Below, piece by piece: positions 44,985-52,512 of a stretch of DNA of 64,000 nt; position 1 is the stretch's first letter; every line of letters starts with the position of its first letter. A model generated the notes under the pieces. That model saw only the letters and a list, made by a program, of their open reading frames with translations. It made no database searches and was not told the DNA's origin. Made by a program: the position numbers and the translations under genes. The stretch spans positions 2,978,501-3,042,500 of the forward strand of contig NZ_CP128362.1 in the NCBI RefSeq assembly GCF_034274695.1, written 5' to 3'. This DNA is from Chitinophaga sp. LS1 (lineage in GTDB: Bacteria; Bacteroidota; Bacteroidia; Chitinophagales; Chitinophagaceae).

Positions 44985-45760
44985 AATACGAACATATCCT
45001 GTATAATGTATCGGGTCGTGTGGCCACACTCACTCTCCACCGCCCTGAAAAGCGCAATGCGTTGAATGCCGCAATGGTAGTAGAATTGCAGGCAGCATTG
45101 GATGCAGCTGGCAAAGATGCCGCTGTAAAAGTGATCGTATTAAAAGGTTCCGGAGAGGCGTTTTGCGCCGGTGCGGACCTGGAATCCCTGCAACAATTAC
45201 AAAAGAATACAAGAGAGGAAAATCTGGCAGATTCCCGTGCTTTGATGGCACTGATGAAAAAGATCTATTACCATGACAAGGTGATCATAGCCCAGGTAGA
45301 AGGTCATGCCATTGCAGGCGGCTGTGGGTTAGTGACGTTATGCGACCTGAGTTATGTCGTACCAGAAGCAAAACTGGGCTATACAGAGGTGAAGATCGGT
45401 TTTATCCCTGCCCTGGTATCAGTATTCCTTGTACGAAAGATAGGGGAGGGAAGGGCCCGTGAATTACTTTTAACAGGCAGATTGATCACCGCAGCAGAAG
45501 CTGCGGGCTATGGTTTGATCACCCAGATGGTACCAGCCGGAGAGATAGCTGCTCTTGTCTCGAAAGTAGCAGAGGATCTCTGTAACAATGCTTCGGGCAA
45601 TTCGTTAAAAGTAACGAAGCGGTTAATCACCCGGGTATATGACCTGCCACTTGACGAAGCATTGGAACACGCTGCCGCCGAAAATGCCGTAACCCGTGAA
45701 CATGCTGATTGTCAGCGGGGTATACAGGCTTTCCTGGACAGGCAGAAAATGACATGGTAA
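44981..45760 (+). CDS. Enoyl-CoA hydratase/isomerase family (crotonase)
   Basis: 259 aa crotonase fold. The oxyanion hole is formed by GEAFCAGADL and HAIAGGCGLVTLCDLS; the catalytic Glu lies in YTEVKIGFIPALVSVF. Similar to methylglutaconyl-CoA or short-chain enoyl-CoA hydratases of leucine and fatty-acid degradation. Its start overlaps the stop of the upstream small ORF. Confidence 0.9.
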   Translation: MKYEHILYNVSGRVATLTLHRPEKRNALNAAMVVELQAALDAAGKDAAVKVIVLKGSGEAFCAGADLESLQQLQKNTREENLADSRALMALMKKIYYHDKVIIAQVEGHAIAGGCGLVTLCDLSYVVPEAKLGYTEVKIGFIPALVSVFLVRKIGEGRARELLLTGRLITAAEAAGYGLITQMVPAGEIAALVSKVAEDLCNNASGNSLKVTKRLITRVYDLPLDEALEHAAAENAVTREHADCQRGIQAFLDRQKMTW

Positions 45761-45891
45761 TCCGGTACGATTTTTTCAATATTACCTATGAAACCGAAGC
45801 ATGATAATGATCCCTAAACCAATAGGTCAAATGCATGCCAGGCATCCGGTATTTAACCGATAACACTTTTTACACGAAACAATTAACTGTC

Positions 45892-46545
45892 ATGCAAAAA
45901 GCTCTTTTCACGTTTTTGTTATTGGTGATGGTCTCTACCAGCCAGTCGTATGCTCAACGACTGGTGTCCGATGCAAAAATTGTATACAATATGCAATCCT
46001 CCGGCCAATCGGCTACAGACTCCAGTTTTAAAGGAGGTACGCTCACCCAGTACATGAAAGGTACTCAAAGCCGGGTGGATATAGATTTCAGCGAAGTCCA
46101 TATCAGCTATCTGATAAATAGCAAGGAAGAATCGGTGGTGACGTTGATCAATAACCATGGGGATAAGTACCTGACCCGGTCCGGAAAGGAGGAATATGAG
46201 AAGGAATTGAAGTTGTATGCCGGGGCACAGTTTAAAGATGGGAGTGAAACAAAGAAGATAGCAGGGTATAATTGCCGGAGGGCGACTGCAAAATTACCGG
46301 ATGGAACGACTTTCGAAGTGTATTATACTACTGATCTACAGCCGGAAAACAGGCAATATAACAGGCGGTTTGTGAATTTGAAGGGGATACCGTTGCAGTT
46401 TGAGATATTGAATAAGAATGGGGGGAAGATGACGATGGTAGCCGTGACGGTTGAGTTGAATGCGGTGCCGGGGTCTTATTTTGATGTGCCGAAGGCGGGG
46501 TATAAGGAGATCAGCAGGGAGGAACTGGCGAGGATGGGTAGTTGA
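45892..46545 (+). CDS. Secreted DUF4412-like protein
   Basis: 217 aa from ATG 45892. Signal peptide MQKALFTFLLLVMVSTSQSYAQ. The mature protein contains GTQSRVDIDF, SKEESVVTLIN and KKIAGYNCRRATAKLPDG, as in Bacteroidota DUF4412/GLPGLI-like outer-layer proteins, which are of unknown function. An in-frame ATG at 45835 would add 19 residues that break the signal peptide. Confidence 0.75.
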   Translation: MQKALFTFLLLVMVSTSQSYAQRLVSDAKIVYNMQSSGQSATDSSFKGGTLTQYMKGTQSRVDIDFSEVHISYLINSKEESVVTLINNHGDKYLTRSGKEEYEKELKLYAGAQFKDGSETKKIAGYNCRRATAKLPDGTTFEVYYTTDLQPENRQYNRRFVNLKGIPLQFEILNKNGGKMTMVAVTVELNAVPGSYFDVPKAGYKEISREELARMGS

Positions 46546-46573
46546 TGAAATAGTTAATTGAATAGCATAACAC

Positions 46574-46614
46574 AAAGGCGAAGGCTCCGGTTATACCGGA
46601 GCCTTCGCCTTTTT
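46574..46614 (+). terminator. Terminator of the DUF4412-like gene
   Basis: AAAGGCGAAGGCTCCGG pairs with CCGGAGCCTTCGCCTTT, followed by TTTTT. 28 bp after the stop. First of three hairpins in a row. Confidence 0.9.
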
Positions 46615-46615
46615 A

Positions 46616-46674
46616 CCAACCACCCCAAGTGCGGGTTCACGCCCAAGGCGTGAACCCGCACTTGGGGTGGTTGG
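46616..46674. repeat. 28-bp perfect inverted repeat
   Basis: Left arm 46616-46643 and right arm 46647-46674 are exact reverse complements; the loop is three bases (CAA). It begins CCAACCACCCCAAGTGCGGG. Not a gene; neither arm has a T run, so it is not a normal terminator. Such long perfect arms suggest a mobile hairpin (REP or miniature element) or a structural element. Confidence 0.88.
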
Positions 46675-46723
46675 GGCTGCGAACGGCCGAACCGCAAAGC
46701 CATACCCATAATGGCTATAAACG

Positions 46724-46751
46724 AAAATGCCCCGGTATACCGGGGCATTTT
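46724..46751 (-). terminator. Terminator of the 46777 gene
   Basis: AAAATGCCCCGG/CCGGGGCATTTT with TATA loop; symmetrical, so it can work on either strand. Confidence 0.88.
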
Positions 46752-46776
46752 CCTAATGCGCTATATTCAAATGAAA

Positions 46777-47157
46777 TTAGTTCTTTCTAAGAGGCAGAAT
46801 AATCTGCAAATGATGGTAGCCCATGTTGGATGGCTGTTGGATCTGAGCAGCATAAGGCAGGACATACGTCACATTCCCCTGCTTAATCGTCATGGTAGAC
46901 TTAAAGTTCCATGAGGCATTATCGTCAGACAACTTAAAGCCTGCATTGATCGCATTGAAGCGATAACCTGCATCCAGGCTCAGATTTGCCTTAGGCATTG
47001 CGCTAAGGGAGAGCTTTTCTTCAGCCTTCTTTCCTTTGTCTTTATTATCGTTTGTAATATTATCACTGGCGAATGCGCTGGTGGCTACCAGAGCCATAAC
47101 ACCGGCCAACAAAAAAGACAATGAAAAGGTCTTAAATATGTTAGTAATCTGTTTCAT
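46777..47157 (-). CDS. Secreted hypothetical protein
   Basis: 126 aa from ATG 47157 (MKQITNIFKTFSLSFLL), with a signal peptide to about Ala30. Then a Lys/Asp-rich linker and a beta-rich ~85-residue domain with Tyr and Asn clusters. No family recognised. A start at 47175 falls within the -7 element and is rejected. The -7 (TACATTTG, 47165-47172) leaves only seven bases before the ATG. Confidence 0.78.
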   Translation of the reverse strand: MKQITNIFKTFSLSFLLAGVMALVATSAFASDNITNDNKDKGKKAEEKLSLSAMPKANLSLDAGYRFNAINAGFKLSDDNASWNFKSTMTIKQGNVTYVLPYAAQIQQPSNMGYHHLQIILPLRKN

Positions 47158-47376
47158 TGTAACACAAATGTACAAACTTTTTTATATATTTTATAACACT
47201 TCCTTAACGAAGTTAGTAAAAATTTCTTAAAGTTATGTTAAACTATGTTAAATATGCTGATAATCAGATAAGACTTTCTTTTATTCCTGTAGCTTGATCC
47301 TGCGGCAGGATTTTTGCCACCTAAGATATGAATAGCTGACATCGGTAGGGATAGTTTTAACATTCTTTTGACTCAT

Positions 47377-47384
47377 AATTTTGT
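47377..47384 (+). promoter_or_regulatory. -7 element upstream of the TPR gene
   Basis: TAATTTTG, well upstream of the TPR start. A second near-match (TATATTTA, 47467-47474) is five bases from the ATG at 47480. The region 47158-47376 holds no gene; a small hairpin (ATCCTG/CAGGAT with TTTT) lies at 47297-47316. Confidence 0.5.
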
Positions 47385-47479
47385 TAAAAGATTAATGCTA
47401 GCAAAGGAAAATTTTCAGAGATAGCGACTGCATGCCTGGCGCTAAGCTGAGGAATCAAAAAATACTTATATTTACATTA

Positions 47480-48913
47480 ATGAATCAAGACTTCCCATTT
47501 TTAAACGATGATTTTGAGGAGATAAGAGACTTGTTACAGCAGTTTGAAAACCTGAAATCCGGACAGTCTCACAGTTTCCTTGATGAGGATTCCTTCGAAC
47601 TGATCATAGACTACTATGATGAGCATGATGAACTCCCCAATGCAATGCAAGCGGCCGAACTGGCTATCGAACAGTTCCCGTACTCTTCGACACTTCTACT
47701 CAAAAAAGCCAATCTTTTAATAGAATCCAAAAAATACCAGGAGGCCATGGAACTGCTGGAAAAAGCGGCCATCCTCGACAGCACTGATATCAACCTTTAC
47801 ATCCTGCAAACCGACGTTTACCTGGCTATGAACCAGCACCAGAAGGCAGCTGCCCTGCTGGAAGAACAGATCAGCGTGTTTGACGGAGATGATAAAACGG
47901 AACTATTACTTGAGCTGGCTGATGTGTATGACGATTGTGAGGAGTTCGACAAAGTGTTCGAATGCCTGAAACTGACCCTGGAGCATGCGCCAAACAACGA
48001 AGAAGCGCTGCACAAGATCTGCTTCTGGACAGAATTTACCGGTCGTAACGAAGAAAGTATCCGCCTCCATACCGGCATTATCAATGAGCATCCATACAAC
48101 CAGCTGGCCTGGTTTAACCTGGGTACGGCTTACCAGGGGCTCAAACTGTATGAAAAGGCAATAGACGCCTACCAGTACGCCATCGTTATTGATGAAAAAT
48201 TCGACTATGCTTACCGGAATATGGGCGATGCCTTCATCCGCCTCCGCAAGTATGCCGATGCCATCGATGTGCTGAAAAAGCACCTGGAAATCGCTAAGCC
48301 TGAGGACGTGATCTATGAAGCCATCGGTCACTGCTACGATCGCCAGAAAAAATATACACAGGCCAGGTACTACTACCGCAAGGCATCGCACCTGAGCCCC
48401 AGCAACGATAAATTGTATTACAAGATCGGCGCTGCCTACATTATGGAGAATAACTGGGAAAATGCCATTAAATCCATTCTGAGCGCCATCAAGATAAATA
48501 AGAACAATGCTGAGTACCTGATGGCACTGGGCAATTGCTACATGGAACTGGACCGCCACAAAGAGGCCCTGATCCACCTGCTGGCAGCTGTACGCCTCCG
48601 TCCAGCCAGCGCTAATACCTGGCTGGAATTTATAGCCGGGCTGTACCGCTCTGGTTTCTACGAAGAAGCCATGACCCAGCTGGAAGCGGCTACCCGAAAA
48701 GTAGGTCAGAAGCCGGTGTTCTTATATTGCAAGGCAGCCATCAGCATCGCTACCGGCCAGCACAAAGAAGGCCTGTTGCTACTGGAAAATGCCCTGCAGG
48801 AATCACCTAAGTACCTGAAAAAGATGCTGGTGATTGATCCTACCCTGTTGCAATACCCAGGAGTGCTGGAACTGGTGGGCAAGTACAAACCGGTAAGGAA
48901 AAGAAAGAAGTGA
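47480..48913 (+). CDS. Tetratricopeptide repeat protein
   Basis: 477 aa from ATG 47480 (MNQDFPFLNDDFEEIRDLL). No signal peptide, thus cytoplasmic. About ten TPR units are visible, such as AIDAYQYAIVIDEKFDYAYRNMGDAF and YRKASHLSPSNDKLYYKIGAAY (in parts). Scaffold for protein-protein interaction; partner unknown. An in-frame ATG at 47432 would give 493 aa. Confidence 0.85.
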   Translation: MNQDFPFLNDDFEEIRDLLQQFENLKSGQSHSFLDEDSFELIIDYYDEHDELPNAMQAAELAIEQFPYSSTLLLKKANLLIESKKYQEAMELLEKAAILDSTDINLYILQTDVYLAMNQHQKAAALLEEQISVFDGDDKTELLLELADVYDDCEEFDKVFECLKLTLEHAPNNEEALHKICFWTEFTGRNEESIRLHTGIINEHPYNQLAWFNLGTAYQGLKLYEKAIDAYQYAIVIDEKFDYAYRNMGDAFIRLRKYADAIDVLKKHLEIAKPEDVIYEAIGHCYDRQKKYTQARYYYRKASHLSPSNDKLYYKIGAAYIMENNWENAIKSILSAIKINKNNAEYLMALGNCYMELDRHKEALIHLLAAVRLRPASANTWLEFIAGLYRSGFYEEAMTQLEAATRKVGQKPVFLYCKAAISIATGQHKEGLLLLENALQESPKYLKKMLVIDPTLLQYPGVLELVGKYKPVRKRKK

Positions 48914-48931
48914 TCTTCCCTGAAATAGGAC

Positions 48932-48968
48932 AAAAAGCGCTTATGCCCATAGGTATAAGCGCTTTTTT
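48932..48968 (+). terminator. Terminator of the TPR gene
   Basis: AAAAAGCGCTTAT / ATAAGCGCTTTTT, with T run. Confidence 0.9.
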
Positions 48969-49210
48969 TGTACATAAATAGTGTTAGTAATTAACCACTT
49001 AGCATATAAGGTCTTGTGTTTTTAAATAGAAATCACTTATTTGGGGCCTGTTTGCCGGGAATGTGTTAATTTCGCGCCGGTTTTATATATAGCTATTATT
49101 TATCTTGGGTAAGTTACTATTCCATACCGCAACACAAAAACTGACCAACGTGCGTTCCGGCTGTCGGCCAAAACTGTATGCCAGGAATGCCAACCAAGAA
49201 GACGATAAAA

Positions 49211-49984
49211 ATGTTTCAAATGAATTTTAATCTGACACAAATTCCAGAACGTACGGCGAAACCGCGTAATTATGGCCTAACCATGGTAATGGACAAAGGT
49301 CTGAGTCTGCAGGAAGCTAAGAATTTCTTATCGATTTCGGCACCGCATGTCGATATCTTAAAGCTGGGATTTGGTACATCATTCGTGACACCGAACCTGC
49401 GTGAAAAGATTGAGGTGTATCAGGCAGCTAATATTCCTGTGTATTTCGGGGGTACCTTATTTGAAGCATTCCTTATCCGTAACCAGATCGACGATTTTAT
49501 CAGTGTGATCAAGGATTATGGTATCAGGCATGTTGAAGTATCCGATGGTTCTATCACCATTCCACATGCTGAAAAGTGTGGTTATATCGAGAAACTGTCC
49601 AAGATCTCAACTGTATTGAGCGAAGTTGGTTCTAAAGACGCTGAGCACATTATTCCTCCCTATAAATGGATTGAGCTGATGAATGCTGAGCTGAGCGCTG
49701 GTGCCAGCTACGTAATCGCTGAAGCAAGAGAAAGCGGTAACGTAGGTATCTATCGCGGATCCGGTGAAGTAAGAGAAGGTCTGGTACAGGAGATCCTGAC
49801 CCAGGTCCCATCTGAAAAGATTATATGGGAAGCTCCTCAGAAAGCACAACAGCTGTACTTCCTGGAACTGATTGGTTGCAACGTGAACCTGGGTAACCTG
49901 GCTCCTTCTGAAGTAATCGCGCTGGAAGCAATGAGAGTAGGTCTAAGAGGTGATACTTTCCACCTGTATTTAGATAAAGCTTAA
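49211..49984 (+). CDS. comA: Phosphosulfolactate synthase (ComA-like)
   Basis: 257 aa from ATG 49211. ComA adds sulfite to phosphoenolpyruvate to make (2R)-phospho-3-sulfolactate. Motifs match archaeal ComA: LKLGFGTSFV, VYFGGTLFEA, HVEVSDGSITI, YVIAEARESG and NVNLGNLAPSEVIALEAMRVGLRGDTF (in parts). In bacteria without coenzyme M the product can lead to cysteate or sulfolactate. It lies just before aroE (6 bp). Alternative starts at 49178 and 49220. Confidence 0.9.
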   Translation: MFQMNFNLTQIPERTAKPRNYGLTMVMDKGLSLQEAKNFLSISAPHVDILKLGFGTSFVTPNLREKIEVYQAANIPVYFGGTLFEAFLIRNQIDDFISVIKDYGIRHVEVSDGSITIPHAEKCGYIEKLSKISTVLSEVGSKDAEHIIPPYKWIELMNAELSAGASYVIAEARESGNVGIYRGSGEVREGLVQEILTQVPSEKIIWEAPQKAQQLYFLELIGCNVNLGNLAPSEVIALEAMRVGLRGDTFHLYLDKA

Positions 49985-49990
49985 TTAGTG

Positions 49991-50731
49991 ATGAAGGTAT
50001 ATGGTCTGATAGGATACCCGCTGAGCCATTCTTTTTCCAAAGGTTTCTTTGCGGAAAAGTTTGCCAGAGAAGGCATCCTGGGATGCGTGTATGACAGCTT
50101 TTCACTGCCGGCTATTACTGAGTTGACACCATTAATGGCACAATACGGTGAGGAGCTACAGGGGTTAAATGTCACCATTCCTTACAAGGAAGCAGTGATC
50201 CCTTACCTGGATGAACTGAGTCCTGCTGCGGCCAAAATGAAAGCGGTGAATTGTATCCGTTTTATCAATGGCCGCAGGATCGGGCATAATACCGATGCCA
50301 TCGGGTTCAGGCGTTCCCTGGAACCGTTGCTGCAACCCCATCACAACAAAGCACTGGTATTGGGTACCGGTGGCGCTGCCAAAGCCGTACAATATGTACT
50401 GGAAGCGCTGAATATCCCTTATCAGTTAGTAAGCAGACAGGCAGGTCCTCAAAACATCACTTATAGTGACATTACTGCCGATGTGATCGCGACACATACC
50501 CTGATCATTAATACAACGCCGCTGGGCATGTACCCACATGTAGATGCAGCACCTGCATTGCCTTACGAGCTGATGAATGAGCAACATCTGTTGTACGATC
50601 TGATTTACAATCCTGCTATCACCGCCTTCTTACAAAAAGGCGCAGATCGGGGAGCGACAATCAAAAATGGCCATGAGATGCTGATCTTACAGGCAGAGGC
50701 GAGCTGGGAAATCTGGAATGAAAAAGTATAA
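49991..50731 (+). CDS. aroE: Shikimate dehydrogenase
   Basis: 246 aa from ATG 49991 (a GTG is directly before it). Converts 3-dehydroshikimate to shikimate with NADPH. PLSHSFSKGFF binds shikimate, Lys66 in NVTIPYK and Asp102 in NTDAIGF are catalytic; GTGGAAKAVQ binds NADPH; NTTPLGMYP and NGHEMLI complete the set. Six bp from comA, so one operon. Confidence 0.94.
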   Translation: MKVYGLIGYPLSHSFSKGFFAEKFAREGILGCVYDSFSLPAITELTPLMAQYGEELQGLNVTIPYKEAVIPYLDELSPAAAKMKAVNCIRFINGRRIGHNTDAIGFRRSLEPLLQPHHNKALVLGTGGAAKAVQYVLEALNIPYQLVSRQAGPQNITYSDITADVIATHTLIINTTPLGMYPHVDAAPALPYELMNEQHLLYDLIYNPAITAFLQKGADRGATIKNGHEMLILQAEASWEIWNEKV

Positions 50732-50750
50732 AAATATTTACGGAAGAGGT

Positions 50751-50838
50751 TATTCACCAACGGGGGATGAAAACCATTTTCAGGAAAAACATTCATGAAA
50801 GAGGGAATTCTTCAACTGGGAATGAAAACCATTTTTAA
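50751..50838 (+). repeat. Direct repeat pair after aroE
   Basis: ATGAAAACCATTTT occurs at about 50768-50781 and again at about 50822-50835, each after a TTCA-ACnnGGGrATG stretch. About 55 bp apart in non-coding DNA. Purpose unknown; duplicated gene tail or small-repeat expansion. Confidence 0.5.
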
Positions 50839-50883
50839 AGAACAGAGGATGTATCAAAGCTGATACATCCTCTGTTCTTTTGG
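50837..50883 (+). terminator. 20-bp perfect hairpin terminator between aroE and the methyltransferase
   Basis: Arms 50837-50856 and 50861-50880, loop AAGC, T run on both strands. Bidirectional. Confidence 0.92.
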
Positions 50884-50912
50884 ATACCATAATAGCGCCT
50901 GATTGGCGCTAT

Positions 50913-51710
50913 TTATGCAACCTTAATGTTGTAATATACGCAGGTCGTAAAGAAATTGCGCACAAAAGGCAATGCCGCAACCGGGCCAAATTGTTTCCTG
51001 GGCTTGAGCCCGAACTTGTATTTGTAAATCGGATTGATCAGGTAAAACTGCTTTTTAGAGATCTGATATCCCTGTTGCTTCACAATCTTCTCAAATCTTT
51101 CGATAGAGATCCCTGTATCCTTAATTTCCATCAGTTCGTCGATGATGCCCTGTGGTTCACCAAATGCACGCAGCAATCCTTTGTACAGGAAGTTGGGCAG
51201 CAGGTGAATATAAGGCATCATATTCAGCACCTTGTTCTGGCAGGTCTGCTGGTGACCGCCATGTGGCATGTACCAGGGGGGAAAGCCAAAATATACCTGT
51301 CCCCGTGGGGTGAGCAGGTTTTTCAGATACCCAATGATCTTCGACTGATCCGGAATGTGCTCAATGGCATCTTTGAGAATGATGAGGTCGAAAGAGTGTT
51401 TGAACTCTCCCAAAAAATCAACGTCATAAATATTCTTGTTGATCAGTTGCATTTGACCTGCATCTACATATTGCTTCAGGTATTGATGACCCAGGGCAAT
51501 CTTGTCGTCAGAGAGGTCTACACCCACACAATGACATCCTCTTTCCAGGAAAGGAATTAATACGCCGCCTTCTCCACAGCCGATCTCCATGATCCGGATA
51601 TCCGGCGTGATGGCCATCGCAGTCTCTATAAATGGCAGGACGTAGTGTACGGAGTTATCAACTTGCTGCTGATACCTAACGTCTGCATTACCGTGTTGTA
51701 TTAACGACAT
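50913..51710 (-). CDS. Class I SAM-dependent methyltransferase
   Basis: 265 aa from ATG 51710 (MSLIQHGNADVRY). Motif I is IMEIGCGEGGVLIPF (residues about 37-51), then VGVDLSDDKI (acidic end of strand 2) and FDLIILKDAIEHIPD. UbiE/UbiG-like, small-molecule or lipid-tail target; substrate unknown. A start 49 residues upstream would overlap the truB promoter and start region. Confidence 0.88.
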   Translation of the reverse strand: MSLIQHGNADVRYQQQVDNSVHYVLPFIETAMAITPDIRIMEIGCGEGGVLIPFLERGCHCVGVDLSDDKIALGHQYLKQYVDAGQMQLINKNIYDVDFLGEFKHSFDLIILKDAIEHIPDQSKIIGYLKNLLTPRGQVYFGFPPWYMPHGGHQQTCQNKVLNMMPYIHLLPNFLYKGLLRAFGEPQGIIDELMEIKDTGISIERFEKIVKQQGYQISKKQFYLINPIYKYKFGLKPRKQFGPVAALPFVRNFFTTCVYYNIKVA

Positions 51711-51741
51711 ATGTTTTGAAAATTGTGTGAAAATAGTAAAA

Positions 51742-51749
51742 TATCTTTG
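51742..51749 (+). promoter_or_regulatory. -7 element of truB
   Basis: TATCTTTG, four bases before the ATG at 51754. Implies a leaderless or near-leaderless mRNA. Confidence 0.6.
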
Positions 51750-51753
51750 CGGC

Positions 51754-52440
51754 ATGAACCAACAAGCAAAAAATAAATACGAAGAAGGACAGGTGATACT
51801 GATCAACAAGCCATTGACCTGGACTTCTTTTGATGTGGTGAGGAAAATCAGGAACACGACGAAGGCAAAAACTGGTCATGCAGGTACGCTGGATCCGCTT
51901 GCTACCGGGTTGCTGATTTGCTGTACAGGAAAAATGACAAAGAAGATCAATGAGGTGCAGGCACAGGAAAAAGAATATACGGGTACGTTTACTCTCGGAG
52001 CGGTAACACCTACTTATGACCTGGAATCGGAACCGACAGATTTTAAACCACTGGATGGTTTGACGCCGGAAATAATTCAGGCTGCAACAACAGAATTCAT
52101 GGGTGAATTGCAGCAGCTGCCACCTATTCACTCTGCTATCAAGCAGAATGGTAAGCCTATCTATGAGCTCGCACGTAAAGGTGTGGAAGTAAAAGTGGAG
52201 CCGAGAAAGGTGTTTATCAAGACTTTTGAAATTACTTCAATAGAATTGCCGGTGGTGCATTTCAGAGTCGAGTGTAGTACGGGTACTTATATCCGTTCAT
52301 TGGCGAATGACTTTGGTGCGGCGCTGGGAGTGGGTGGATATATGAGTAGTTTGTGCAGAACGAGGATAGGGGAGTTTAAACTGGAGAATGCTTATGGGAT
52401 GGAGGATTTTATAGAGAAAGTTAAAAGCGAAAATTTATAA
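51754..52440 (+). CDS. truB: tRNA pseudouridine-55 synthase TruB
   Basis: 228 aa from ATG 51754 (MNQQAKNKYEEGQ). Catalytic Asp47 in HAGTLDPLATGLL; KEYTGTFTLGAVTPTYD and GKPIYELARKG; GTYIRSLANDFGAALGVGGY. Makes psi55 in the T loop of tRNAs. Start 51727 lies before the -7 element and is rejected. Followed by a terminator module. Confidence 0.94.
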   Translation: MNQQAKNKYEEGQVILINKPLTWTSFDVVRKIRNTTKAKTGHAGTLDPLATGLLICCTGKMTKKINEVQAQEKEYTGTFTLGAVTPTYDLESEPTDFKPLDGLTPEIIQAATTEFMGELQQLPPIHSAIKQNGKPIYELARKGVEVKVEPRKVFIKTFEITSIELPVVHFRVECSTGTYIRSLANDFGAALGVGGYMSSLCRTRIGEFKLENAYGMEDFIEKVKSENL

Positions 52441-52509
52441 AACAAAAACGCTTTCGCCATGGGCGAAAGCGTTTTTGTTTTAGCGGGCCTGCGGCCTGCT
52501 TTTAAAATT
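52440..52509. repeat. Terminator plus GGCCTGCGGCC module, copy 1
   Basis: AAAAACGCTTTCGCC/GGCGAAAGCGTTTTT hairpin (52444-52476), then GGCCTGCGGCC at 52486-52496 and GCTTTTAAAATT. It lies between convergent truB and tamL and probably terminates both. The same module recurs at 58368 with very few changes. Confidence 0.8.
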
Positions 52510-52512
52510 CGT

